64,000 bases of DNA. Source: Colias croceus. Taxonomy: Eukaryota > Arthropoda > Insecta > Lepidoptera > Pieridae. Positions 54,272-64,000 of the stretch are shown piece after piece (within the stretch, counting starts at the first letter, position 1; the number at the start of each line of letters is the position of its first letter). A program made the translations under genes and the position numbers. The stretch covers positions 8,556,001 through 8,620,000 of the forward strand of contig NC_059538.1 of assembly GCF_905220415.1 (NCBI RefSeq). Reading direction: 5' to 3'. The notes under the pieces were generated by a model. That model saw only the letters and a list, made by a program, of their open reading frames with translations. It searched no databases and had not been told where the DNA came from.

Positions 54272-54779
54272 ATGGAGAGAATTTGTTGCCTGCAAGAACA
54301 ATTTGATAAGGATTTTTCATTGTTACCTGATGCACAGAGATCCCTTGACTCGCTAGTTTCTAATATTGAAGACTTTGCAAATAGAGAGTAAGCTTTTGTA
54401 ATAATATTTTTATAAATGCATAAAATTTAAATTATCAGTAAAGTATATTTACTGTCAAGTCTTGGGCTTGATCCCTTTTTGAGACTGATGATGCATTTGT
54501 CCATAGTGTGGACTGAGCAGTTAAAAATATGAATTGGGATTATAAAACATCAAATGTACATATATATGTATTGATAAATCCTTTTAAAAATTATAATTGT
54601 TACTTGTTGTTTTCAGTTCTGGACTAAAACTTAGTTTTCTAAGGCTTTATCGGTTAATGCACATAACAATGTTGCTCACTTTGGTATATTTCTGCAATGT
54701 GTGCCTTTGGTTCATCATGATCAAGAAAGTTCCGACTCGAACCCTCAAGTATAGATTTAAATTATCTTTTCCGTCATAA
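54272..54779 (+). CDS. Small single-span membrane protein, unidentified
   Basis: Two exons, 54272-54387 and 54617-54779 (TAA), joined GA/T in frame through a good donor (GAGA/GTAAGC region) and acceptor (GTTTTCAG), giving 92 residues. Residues 1-39 are soluble with a short amphipathic stretch (SLDSLVSNIEDFANRD); about 55-74 (ITMLLTLVYFCNVCLWFIMI) form one membrane helix; the last 18 are basic (KKVPTRTLKYRFKLSF), suggesting a cytosolic C-terminus. I do not recognise the family. It starts only 53 bases after Pin4 with no obvious promoter between, so it may be co-transcribed with Pin4. AATAAA follows at 54811. The splice join and hydrophobic helix support a real gene. Confidence 0.6.
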
Positions 54780-54810
54780 TGTTTTTCGGGATACAATGGA
54801 AATAATATGA

Positions 54811-54816
54811 AATAAA
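54811..54816 (+). terminator. Polyadenylation signal for the Pin4/small membrane protein unit
   Basis: AATAAA 31 bases after the TAA at 54777-54779, followed by a T-rich region; no equally good signal lies between Pin4 and the second ORF. Confidence 0.55.
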
Positions 54817-55361
54817 TATTATTGTTACTTTTCCTTGCTTTTGTTTTTGGATGCTTCCTCTGGTGTTTTATTTATTCTAATACTAAATATGTACTAATAT
54901 TTATCTAAGGTTAATATTGAATCTGTACATATATTGTGTTTTATCAGTAAGAGAGAAAATGTATTTTATGCATACTTAAAATCTACATCTTAGTTCAAAA
55001 TACATATTTATTTTAATATTTGGTTCTTGTATTTGTAGAAATAATTGTACCATGAAGTCAGCATATTGTTATTAATATAAATTGGGATGAAAAAGAACAC
55101 AAAGGGTTAAAGTAGTTATTTATTTAAATAATTTACTAGCAACCACTTCAGAACTTACATAATATGTAACTGGTGTAACAGAACCACTACATTATACATT
55201 AAATACTGTAAATAAATATCAATGAGGTATCACTTATAAGCTAAAGGACAAAACATTCAAATTTAACATACAAAAATATTATTTTTACATTTGATTTTCA
55301 AAACTATTATTGGAATTTTGTTTTTTATTCCTCGTCCTGATCAAGAATCGTTCTTTTTGCT

Positions 55362-58300
55362 TTAAACTCGTAAATTGGGATTTGTGTATCTAACGTATTT
55401 GAGTAGGGCATCATTTTCTTCGCAGACAAACGGTTTGACATGATGGCAAGCTACGTCGTGCCAATGGACACCGTCGTTGTAGAAGTTGTTAAGGATGGCA
55501 ATACAGTGTTCTGCTGCGCCGCCTTGGATGAGTTCCTGTAAATAAATAATAAATATTAACGCCTGCAAATAAAATTAGCAAATAGCAATATCGTATAAAT
55601 CCAACAGGCGTCGAAATTTTTTGGATATGTATTTAATAAATCCTTACAGAAAAAAATACTCTGAGGTTTACAGATAAATATAAATTAATATGGAGAATAA
55701 AGAAAATTCCATTGGATCCACAATGATAGTAACTTAATATTTTCTGATTACAATAAAACAATATTATATGCTGATTCCAGCTTACATTACGAATGTTTAA
55801 AATCTACGAAAATTTTAAATGCATTTATTATATAATCACCCGGATCTTGTCCTGTATTAATTAATTTAATTACTACTGGTGCAATAATGCATTGTCAGAT
55901 CTATAAAGGTCATATTATAATAACGACAAAATATTAAATAAAAATCGTCTGAAATTTTTAATTAATGTAAAACAATCATATTATAATAAAATGATGCATT
56001 TAAATATTCATGAGTAGAATACGTTAATCTATTTTATCACCGTTTGTATTTGATATGATATTTTAGAATTACAAGTTAACTCTTTTGAATTGTAACGACT
56101 TATAGATGGTTGATTGGCATAATACCTCCTGTACTAATGACTTTCTCTACGTTTTAGTATTACTCTACGGTTTTCTTTAAACGTATATATTTTCCCTCTT
56201 CTTTCCTTGTTGAAAAAGAGAAAAATCATTTGCACAATAAAGAAAACCCACGTAATGTTCTCGAAGTAATGACGCGATTACTTTATTCCGTTGCGCGATC
56301 ACCTAGGGAAAGTGATGCCAAACAATACGGCAACGTACGCCGAATATCGATGAGCTTTTGTGCGAAGTAGAAAGCGGATTGCTCATTGCATTGATGCGGG
56401 TACGCCCTTCAGCAAATATTTCGCAGGAACATTAATATTCACGACACTTTCGTTTTCATTGCGTGACATCCGCGTCAGATGTTTAACCGCGGGGTGGTTT
56501 ATGACAAACATTACTTAACGGTTCGCGGAATCCAATACGTTGCGTAATAACGTATTAGCGATTGCGTACATTTACGGTACTTTACGCGGTATTGTCACTG
56601 CATTGTCTAACCGCCTCGTTAATATTTGTCATTTAGTTACAGTTGCTTAGTTTGGAGAGACAATGCAAGAGTAACTTACGCGTACGAGCAGGTACCTATA
56701 AGTTTTTAAATTTCGGGCACACACAATGGCAAGTTAAATTCTACACCAAGAATGAAAGCATTTATGTTCTTTAAAACTCCTTTCACGAACCTCTAATCAA
56801 CAGTACTTACTCTATTGTCTGGTTGAGGTTTGCCGATGCCACCACCCTCTGACCAGTCGTTTTGTTGGCGGTTCGTAGTGGGAGCAAGCTTTTGCAGCTC
56901 AGCGGTCCAGAACCATCCGTTGATTTCGTTAGGAAGTAAATCAGGACGATTACAACCCTTGAAGTCGCAGAGACGACCGGACGTCCAGATGTACTTAACC
57001 TGTGATTAGGAAAGAATAAGTATAAATGATGACTTGATAGACATTTGAAAATATATTATGCATTTAATATCTGTCCATAGACCATAAGTAGCAAAGCTTC
57101 ACAGCATTACTATTATTAAAATTAACGAATATGTTTAATTTCGTAGTATCGAATAGAGAAACCCTCTTGCATACAAACATAAAAGTATTCAGGTAGGTAT
57201 CTATCGTTAAGAAAAACACACACGTTTTCGAATTCGTTATACTGTTGTTGTATATTTGAACCACTTTCTTTTTCGCTTGAGTTTTCAAAATTATATTGTT
57301 TTCACTGCGCGGTTGAAATGGTAATTATTTGATCTATACATATAAACGTGACTAGAGTACAGAATTTTAGGAAAATTCTACGATGTGTAGGTACTCATAA
57401 ATTATGCCGGCCAAGGATTGAAGGAGAATAAGTATTGGTGACATTCAAATTTCAAATTTGGAGTTTTCCTTTTATCACCTTTGCTGCAAAACAGAACACA
57501 TGAAAAAAACAAGTAAAAGCAAACTGCAGAGAGCTCTAATATAATTTGATATTTTCCAGGAAGCCAGCTCGGTATGAAGAAATTTATAAAATTTACGAAA
57601 ATGCTTTCAGATGCATAATATAATATTACCTAATCACCTACTTGAGAAACATTTATGTGAATAGGTAAAGACAACGGAATCACAAATTCTCCTCACATAC
57701 TTAGAATCAATCTCACAAGATGAAATAAAGAAAGTCTGGAAGGTCATATATTATGTAGCCCAGTAGCCGTTACCTTATCCTGGACGATGCGGGCTTTAAT
57801 CCATTCGTTTTCATCACTCGTCTCCAAAGACACGAGGTCCATGCAACGTTGTCTGCAGAAGTTTCTGGCTGTCAGCCAGTCTACCTCCGTACCACGCTGC
57901 GCGGGGTCCCTCCAGGAGAAGTAGTAACCTTTATCTGGATGAGATATATTATATTATTATAGATAGTTAGAAGTATGTATTGAATATTTTTACTGTGAAT
58001 GAAGTCTTAGATACTTATACGTAAATTGTAGGATTTTTTTGAATGCAATATTTTACGCTTCATATAAATGCCAATATTATTAATTTATTCATCATCAATA
58101 ATAATTAGATACAAAACAAATGAACCATCACATTTTAACAACGCATTTTAAAGTAGGTATCTTGAGTTGTTAGTAATTAGTATTTAGGTATTTGAATAAT
58201 ACCTATTTTGATATGTAGAAATGTTAACGCGGAAGTCGAAATAGAATCAATTAGATACCTATAATAGATGTTCATCTATATGTCGTGGCCATATCGTAGA

Positions 58301-60221
58301 TTTGCTCATTTCATGAAATGGCCAACATAGTTTGATCAGATCGTTATATCGTCAACGTTTCACGATTTGGTCATCGACATTTGGCCAGATCGTATAAAAT
58401 ATAGGTTAAGTCTAACCTAAGTTAGACTTTAATAAACAACGCACGAGCCGAGCGAGCAAAGCAAGCGTGCCGCGGTAGCGGCCGGCGAGTGCCAGAAGCG
58501 AATCGCTTTTTAAAAAAGAAACAAAAATGGTCGCGTTTCGTGAAATGGCCATCCACGTGAAATGAGCAAATCTACGATATGGCCACGAAATATACAAAAT
58601 GCATATTTTTAGTATCGAGTATGGCAAAAGTATTTTCTATTATATTGTGTAACAAAAGCATGGGAATTAGGTAACGATTGTCAATGGAAAACTTACTTTC
58701 CATATTGTTGTGGAAATATATCTTCATCGTCAGCTATTGTTGGCAATATCTACTTGAATGAAAGCAAAATACTGTTTTTGCTCATTTAAAAAAATAGGTC
58801 AAATGTGAGAATGATGTATCTTCATAATTTAAGTTATTTTATAAAAATGCATCTGAAGTATAGTACTAGAAATAAATAAAAGATAAAAAAGAGGCCGCCC
58901 GAACAGGGACTTGAACCCTGGACCCTTGGATTAAAAGTCCAATGCTCTACCGACTGAGCTATCCGGGCTCTATCAATAGTTGCGAATTTTTTAAAAATAA
59001 AGCGTAAGTAGGTACCGTAATATTTAGCTAAATATATAAGATATTTTTACTGTTACTTGTGAAAGATTTTTTCAGATATCACTTCGATTACATTCATTTT
59101 CATTGCAATCTTATGGAATGTAGAGACTTATAGCTGTTTGAATCGATTTTTCCACCCTTTATGCAATCTGCATCAGTTAGAAAAGAAGAAAAGTTAGAAA
59201 AGCGACTAACACCTAAAATTACTATGAATGGATTTTCTATCGCCTTATTAAGTATAATGAATCTAGAGACAATCGCAAATGCATACCGTTATATTGTCAT
59301 AAAGCACAGCGGAAGATGGCCATGAATGACGTAAGCCAACACAAAAATGCTCACATTATTACGAATTCCCGTTGAGCAACTTGTTCTCTTATCTCGTATC
59401 CGGGAAAGATAAAATCGAGATTTTTGTCTTTGTCAGGCAAGAAGTTTTCTCGGAACTACGCAAGTGTTGTTATCGGGGACGACGCAGGTTTATAACCTTT
59501 TGAACGAGAAATCGTATGAAGGCGTAAAATGATGATGTACTTTTAGTTTTTACAGCTTTTTACTTACATAAGTTACTTAATTACGTAGGTACCTAATTAT
59601 ATACATCCTACTAATATTATAAATGCGAAAGTTTGTATGGATGTTTGTTACTCTTTCACGTAAAAACTACTGAACCGTTTACAATGAAATTTAGCACACA
59701 TATAGAGGGTAACTTGGATTAACACATAGGATAGTTTTTATCCCGGAAATCCCACGGGAACGGGAACTATGCTGGTTTTCCTTTGCAAACGCGGGCGAAG
59801 CCGCGGGCGGAAATCTAGTATTTTATAAGTCTTACTCCAGTGCCGTAGGAACTCCAATTAAACTTTAAATTCCTAGTATCTTTCTACATAATATCTTCCA
59901 TGTTTAATAATTAAAAACAAGCGTTCATCCTCTTAACGGGAACCGGGATGGTCAAAAATAAATATACTCCCTCTAGACCTAGAGCTTTCATTAAAAATCG
60001 GTTAAGTGTTAGATTTAGGAGCTTTTGTATTCAATCAATTAAACAATTTTTCCTCTTTATAATATTACTATCTATAGGTAGATAAATCACTTACTGTCTG
60101 AATATCTCTCATGAATCGTTCTCTGCACACATTGAGATGGTTGAGGTGGCTCTAAAACGCGCCCATTTGGGAATTGCGCGTGCGCAACTGCCAATACTGC
60201 TAAAAGGACTATTTGCTTCAT
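55362..60221 (-). CDS. Secreted C-type lectin-domain protein
   Basis: Four coding exons: 60221-60095, 57934-57774, 56999-56811, 55535-55362 (TAA), 216 residues, all phases consistent; a non-coding first exon lies at 62379-62346. The signal peptide is MKQIVLLAVLAVAHA. One C-type lectin domain fills residues 44 to about 200: KGYYFSWRDPAQ, LTARNFCRQRCMDLVSLE, ENEWIKARI, YIWTSGRLCDFKGC, GWFWTAELQ, WSEGGGIGKPQPDNREELI-type sugar/calcium loop (QPD) and a closing HWHDVACHHVKPFVCE. The usual WND calcium motif reads WHD, so calcium-dependent sugar binding may be altered. Cysteines pair as expected plus an extra CDFKGC. It should act outside the cell, in cuticle or immunity. Resembles insect single-domain lectins of the Clect27 sort; exact orthology is not certain. 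Confidence 0.85.
56250..56690. promoter_or_regulatory. Atypical GC-richer intron block, possible regulatory module
   Basis: Within lectin intron 3, about 440 bases stand out from their AT-rich surroundings by many CG dinucleotides and repeated TTACG/GCGTA-type words (ACGTAATG, TTGCGTAATAACGTA, TTGCGTAC, TTTACGGTAC). There is no ORF and no repeat family I know. A conserved enhancer is possible but unproven. Confidence 0.25.
58279..58592. mobile_element. MITE with TATGTCGTGGCCATATCG termini in lectin intron 1
   Basis: The TIRs of about 35 bases (TCGTGGCCATATCGTAGATT, then TGCTCATTTCA) differ only near the outer end. The interior holds GAGCCGAGCGAGCAAAGC and GCGGCCGGCGAGTGCCAGAA, shared with the disrupted copy at 32864-34830. 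Confidence 0.8.
58885..58890 (-). terminator. Pol III terminator of tRNA-Lys
   Basis: Six T residues on the minus strand five bases after the tRNA 3' end. Confidence 0.8.
58896..58968 (-). tRNA. tRNA-Lys (anticodon TTT)
   Basis: A 73-base cloverleaf on the minus strand: acceptor GCCCGGA/TTCGGGC with discriminator G, D arm AGCTCAGTCGGTAGAGC, anticodon arm TTGGA-CTTTTAA-TCCAA (anticodon TTT), T arm CAGGG-TTCAAGT-CCCTG. A T-run (58890-58885) follows as Pol III terminator. It lies inside the lectin gene's intron, same strand. Confidence 0.95.
59606..59818 (+). mobile_element. Non-autonomous Helitron in lectin intron 1
   Basis: TCCTACTAATATTATAAATG start after A; end GCGGGCGGAAATCTAG before T with the GCGGGCGAAGCCGCGG hairpin. 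Same family as 15180-15407. Confidence 0.85.
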
Positions 60222-60331
60222 TTTCTAGAAAAAAAAAACAAACTATTTATTTACAGTAAGCATACAAAAATACCATGAAAGTGTGACAACAAAACAAATA
60301 TTTATTTCTTAACAAAATTGTATCCTGGTTT

Positions 60332-60380
60332 TTAACCGACTTCAAAAAAGGAGGAGGTTCTCAATTCGACCGTATATATA
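60332..60380 (+). repeat. 5' fragment of the TTTAACCGACTTCAAA element
   Basis: TTTAACCGACTTCAAAAAAG followed by GAGGAGGTTCTCAATTCG, then divergence. In the lectin 5' UTR intron, about 110 bases from the first coding exon. Confidence 0.65.
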
Positions 60381-62345
60381 TTTTAGCTATACAAATGCTC
60401 GTGAATTAAAATTACATTACCTACTATTTATTAGTGGTAGGTACGCTTAGATCGCGATCGTGGTAACTGGTACGACCTAAACTCGAAAAAGGATGAGAAT
60501 GTGTCAGTCCTACTTTTTTGTTTATTATTTGACAATTAATTTAAAATTGTGTTTATTTTCGACGAGTTCATCACGGATGCATTCCTAATATTATGTTGTT
60601 ATTTGTAGAATTTACTGCTGTGTTTTCCTTACTCCGCTAAGTGTTAATAATTATTACTCACAATCACAAAGATTGTGATTGTCCAAAAATGTCAATTATT
60701 TAACCTCAAAGGTCGAGGTTGAATGTAGACTTTAATAGAGTTATTAGCAAAGAATTTTCAATAAGATACACATACTTATTTATTTAAATCAGAATCATTT
60801 ATGTTATCATTATAACCCGTCCGCATTTTTTGCTTTATACCTATGCGATTTATTTTTTATTACATACATTTTCTTGTTTGGCTAGACGAATCGCATACTT
60901 AGTTAAATATATTTATATTTTTTTTCTATTAAAAGTCACCAGATACTTTTAAAGTGAGATAAGTGTTTATTTACAAACGTTTATCGTCCGTTAAATTTTA
61001 AATTATCATACATACATAGTAAGTAGTTATTTTTCTTTTAAATAAGGAAATGACTATCTTATCACAGTCATGGTAAACAATCAATTAATTAATTAACAAT
61101 ACATATTGAATTGAGCATGTTGTTTTTACAAGATGTTAGGTACTTAACTGGACTATCATTATCTAAATTATATTTTAGAGAAATGAATGTAACAATTTGA
61201 ACTTTTTCTTTATTTAATTTAGGTAAGGTATGTGGTACCTGTACAGGATTTAAAAGATAATTGTTTACAAACACTTTCCATTGATTCAACAGGTAATTAT
61301 TACGTAAGGCTGTAGTACGCCTCAATATTGGGAACGAGACCGGTCCTGTGTAGAGATAGTATATTACAATGTTTTTGTAGGCTTTTTTTAATTTTTCAAA
61401 AAAATGTTTTGGTAGATATAATTAGACGATTTAAAACGACAAAATTATGGTGATTTTAGAATAAAGCAGAAAAAATATTCGATAAAAAAGGCCATCGTCT
61501 TAATTGCTTTGGAAATAAAAAAGAAATGAAGTGTACTCACACATCATCAGGTATTTTTTATTTTTTAAAATCATCTAGTATAAAAAAATTATATTATTAA
61601 TTTGAAAGTATTGGAAGCATAAATATATTTTTAAGGCTTTTACGCACATAATATTCTCTATAAAAATATTATAATCTTAATATTCTCTATAGAAAACATG
61701 AAAAGGAAGAGACTACAAATTATTAAGAAAGTGTTTGTGAGTTCTCAAAAACCGTTGGTTTTATCTTTATAGGTACTAAAAGGGATCAATTTATGGTTCG
61801 AGCTATCCACGAATTGTAGAGATTCATGGTAACCGCAGGGACAGGAGAAAGTGACCTTGTCCTCAAAGGTTTAAGTTCATTCCTCCTCTCATTAATCGGA
61901 ATTTCAACTAAGGGTCAATGAATTTTCTATGCTTTTACAAAGAAACAGGTTAAACGAGATATAGCTTGTTATGAATTCTGCAAAGTTTGTTAGTTAATTC
62001 GCAACAATGACGAACGGTTACTTGTTATTTTTTAAACTTAAATAATTATTTTTACAATGTAAATTAAATATTTTTTTTATTTATTCCGTTGCATTATTCA
62101 TTTAAAATTATGCGATTTTTAATCATAAATTAATCACTGCACAAAATATTTTTTATAATAAATAATTAGATTCTAAGTACCATAAATATAAATTATACAG
62201 ATCATAAAAAAACTCGAAATATTCACTTTTAAAACTTTTTTTATCACACACGCTTTTACTAAACATATCCCATAAAAAATAAAATAGCGCCTTATAAATT
62301 TTCTAGTACTTTTCTTTCCGAAAGATTATGGTTAAAAGCACTTAC
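60381..62345. other. Lectin 5' UTR intron, otherwise featureless
   Basis: AT-rich sequence between the untranslated first exon and first coding exon. I see no other exon or complete repeat. Confidence 0.5.
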
Positions 62346-62409
62346 CGTGTGATGTCTGCGTCCGTATCCGTCACTAACTGATGCGCCGGCGCAGTGCGGC
62401 CGATTTATA
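62346..62409 (-). promoter_or_regulatory. Core promoter and untranslated first exon of the lectin gene
   Basis: Minus strand TATAAA (62409-62404) and initiator TCAGT (62381-62377) with A at 62379, 30 bases apart, ideal arthropod spacing. The short first exon (62379-62346) ends ACACG/GTAAGT and has no ATG; it would splice to the acceptor TTTCTAG before 60224. Confidence 0.85.
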
Positions 62410-63450
62410 TGGAGGTAACGCATGAGTCCTGACTAACAAACAATACATACAACATATTCAAAAAAATAATCTTGTAAATAAAAAAATATTCTCCGAAACC
62501 AGGATTATAAAATATGAAACTCTGTGGAGGATTTATATAAAGGCATTTATGTTTAAAGAATAATGTAGATGTGTACGTTACGCCCGCATATTTGAATAAA
62601 CAGTGTTGTAAAAATTGTATAATTGTGTATGAGCTTTCTAACGACAATAATTGTAGAGATGAGCCATACTTATCACCGATGTAATATTAGTGAACGAAGT
62701 ATCTTTCAATATTAGGTTTTAATTATCTTTAAATGTATAATGTATATATATAGAGATAAATCCATAAGTATATTTTGTAAGTTGTGATTAAATTTTTTTA
62801 GCTTGTTTTGTTAAGGAAAATAAAGAACTTATCTTTAGTGTGTTATTTCATACTTTACAATGTAGGCAAGATTGTAGAATGTTCTAGAATTTTTACAAAA
62901 ATTTTGGACACACTACGTGATTAAAGTCATGAATTCACCAGTGGCGATTGACCGACAAATTTTTATAACAATTTTTTTCAGCACATAATATTACGTAAAT
63001 TTTCATCATTTCTACATGACCTTATGTAGGAAATTTGGATTTAATTTAAAATCAAAATATGTAGCACAAAAAACAATGGAGTACGAGTATGTAATATTAA
63101 TATGGAGATAGGCTTTCCTTTGCATTTTTAAATGCTACATAGGTTGTATTTTCGATACCTAAATACTTAGTTTGTACTGTGTTCTAAAACAATAAACATG
63201 TCAAGGTACAAATACTAAAAATTAATACGAAATCTGAAATCAAAATGATGAATTATGAGCTCTCATATCCTAATATAGTACCTACTATATAGGTACCTAC
63301 ACTTTATTAATACATCAATAAAAATATATCATTATTAGATAGGTTCTCTAATGACTAAAACTCTATATTTTATACTTACTCTATATTTTAAAGCAATTTG
63401 TTAGTTGACATTAAATTACTCGCCAGTAAGTACAACTTGCCGCCAGAGCG
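62410..63450. other. Non-coding upstream region of the lectin gene
   Basis: AT-rich, no exon or recognisable repeat seen. Confidence 0.5.
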
Positions 63451-63660
63451 CCTCCTTGGTACGGTGGTTGACGCGTGAGCGTAACACCAAGGCCCAAGGG
63501 GTCCTGGGTTCGATTCCTGGTGGAGGAAAAAAAATGTCTCGGTCTGGCAGGACACAGAAGGCTGATCACCTACTTGTCACTAAAGAAAATCGATCTGATG
63601 TTTATTGCTTCTGCCGTGGGGTAAGGGGTGGGGTACATGGGACATCACTTAAGTACAACT
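63451..63660 (+). mobile_element. tRNA-headed SINE, second family
   Basis: 63451-63526 is tRNA-like: CCTCC pairs with GGAGG at the ends, and the T arm region GTCCTGGGTTCGATTCCTGG holds a box B. An A-run and a body beginning ATGTCTCGGTCTGGCAGGAC follow. The 3' boundary is approximate. Confidence 0.6.
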
Positions 63661-63749
63661 TACTTATATGCATTAAGGTCAGATATTGTATTTTTATAAT
63701 TTGTTTCAAGAACATAGAGCGGTTTTATTTACAATTATTAAGTTCCTAA

Positions 63750-64000
63750 TCCATACTAATATTGTGCTAATATTATAAATGCGAAAGTATATCTCTGTCT
63801 GTCTGTTACTCAATCACGCCTCAACTACTGAACCAATTTGCATGAAATTTGGTATAGAGATATTTTGATACCCAAGAAAGGACATAGGCTACTTTTTTCC
63901 CCGGGACATAGGATAGGTTTTATCCCGGAAATCCCACGGGAACGGGAACTATGAAGGTTTTTCTTTGACTGCGCGGGCGAAGCCGCGGGTGGAAAGCTAG
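63750..64000 (+). mobile_element. Non-autonomous Helitron ending at the window edge
   Basis: TCCATACTAATATTGTGCTA start after A; the last bases of the window are GGTGGAAAGCTAG with the GCGGGCGAAGCCGCGG hairpin before them, so the element appears complete. Confidence 0.85.

Noticed and set aside
1..64000. CRISPR arrays, rRNA genes or prokaryotic operons
   Set aside because: Tandem repeats here lack spacers of CRISPR form, and gene structure is clearly eukaryotic with spliceosomal introns.

Overview
This window is nuclear DNA from a lepidopteran (moth or butterfly). The evidence is intron-rich genes with AT-rich introns, insect-type protein families, and dispersed repeats typical of Lepidoptera. 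These repeats include non-autonomous Helitrons that begin TCCATACTAATATT and end CTAG before a T, tRNA-headed SINEs ending in a GATGATGATG tail, and piggyBac-, mariner- and hAT-like remnants. No organellar or bacterial features are seen. All gene models were assembled by hand from splice signals and reading-phase continuity, so exon ends are predictions.

Layout: 74-960 (+) holds the last two exons of a Q50 paired-like homeobox gene that looks like the glial factor repo. 1256-1304 (+) may be an isolated first coding exon. 4222-8570 (-) is an eight-exon mTERF-family mitochondrial gene, divergent from TMEM43 (9412-13744, +, seven coding exons). 15795-20514 and 22643-37098 (both -) are two tandem eight-exon genes for small secreted matrixin-type zinc proteases with matching exon phases. 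53697-54218 (+) is the parvulin Pin4, followed 53 bases later by a two-exon ORF for a small membrane protein (54272-54779). 55362-62379 (-) is a secreted C-type lectin with a clear TATA/initiator promoter. A tRNA-Lys(UUU) gene lies in one of its introns (58896-58968, -).

Roughly 37.1-53.6 kb, plus the 7.8 kb first intron of the second protease gene, is mostly mobile DNA. It includes a mariner-superfamily element with an intact 368-residue DD41D transposase frame and nearly identical 30-base terminal repeats. There is also a decayed piggyBac, a 293-base-arm hairpin, a 5'-truncated LINE, and two ~3 kb Helitrons lying head-to-tail with no spacer inside an older terminal-inverted-repeat element. 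A hAT-like element carries a dense ATCGATT array.

The most notable biology is the protease pair. Both keep a signal peptide, cysteine-switch-like Cys, furin site, HExxHxxGxxH zinc site and Met-turn, but lack the usual structural zinc/calcium loop and the hemopexin domain. They look like a minimal, diverging matrixin subfamily. The genes otherwise act in unrelated processes (glial transcription, mitochondrial expression, nuclear envelope, extracellular proteolysis, protein folding, secreted lectin), and there is no operon-like logic except the possible Pin4 bicistron.
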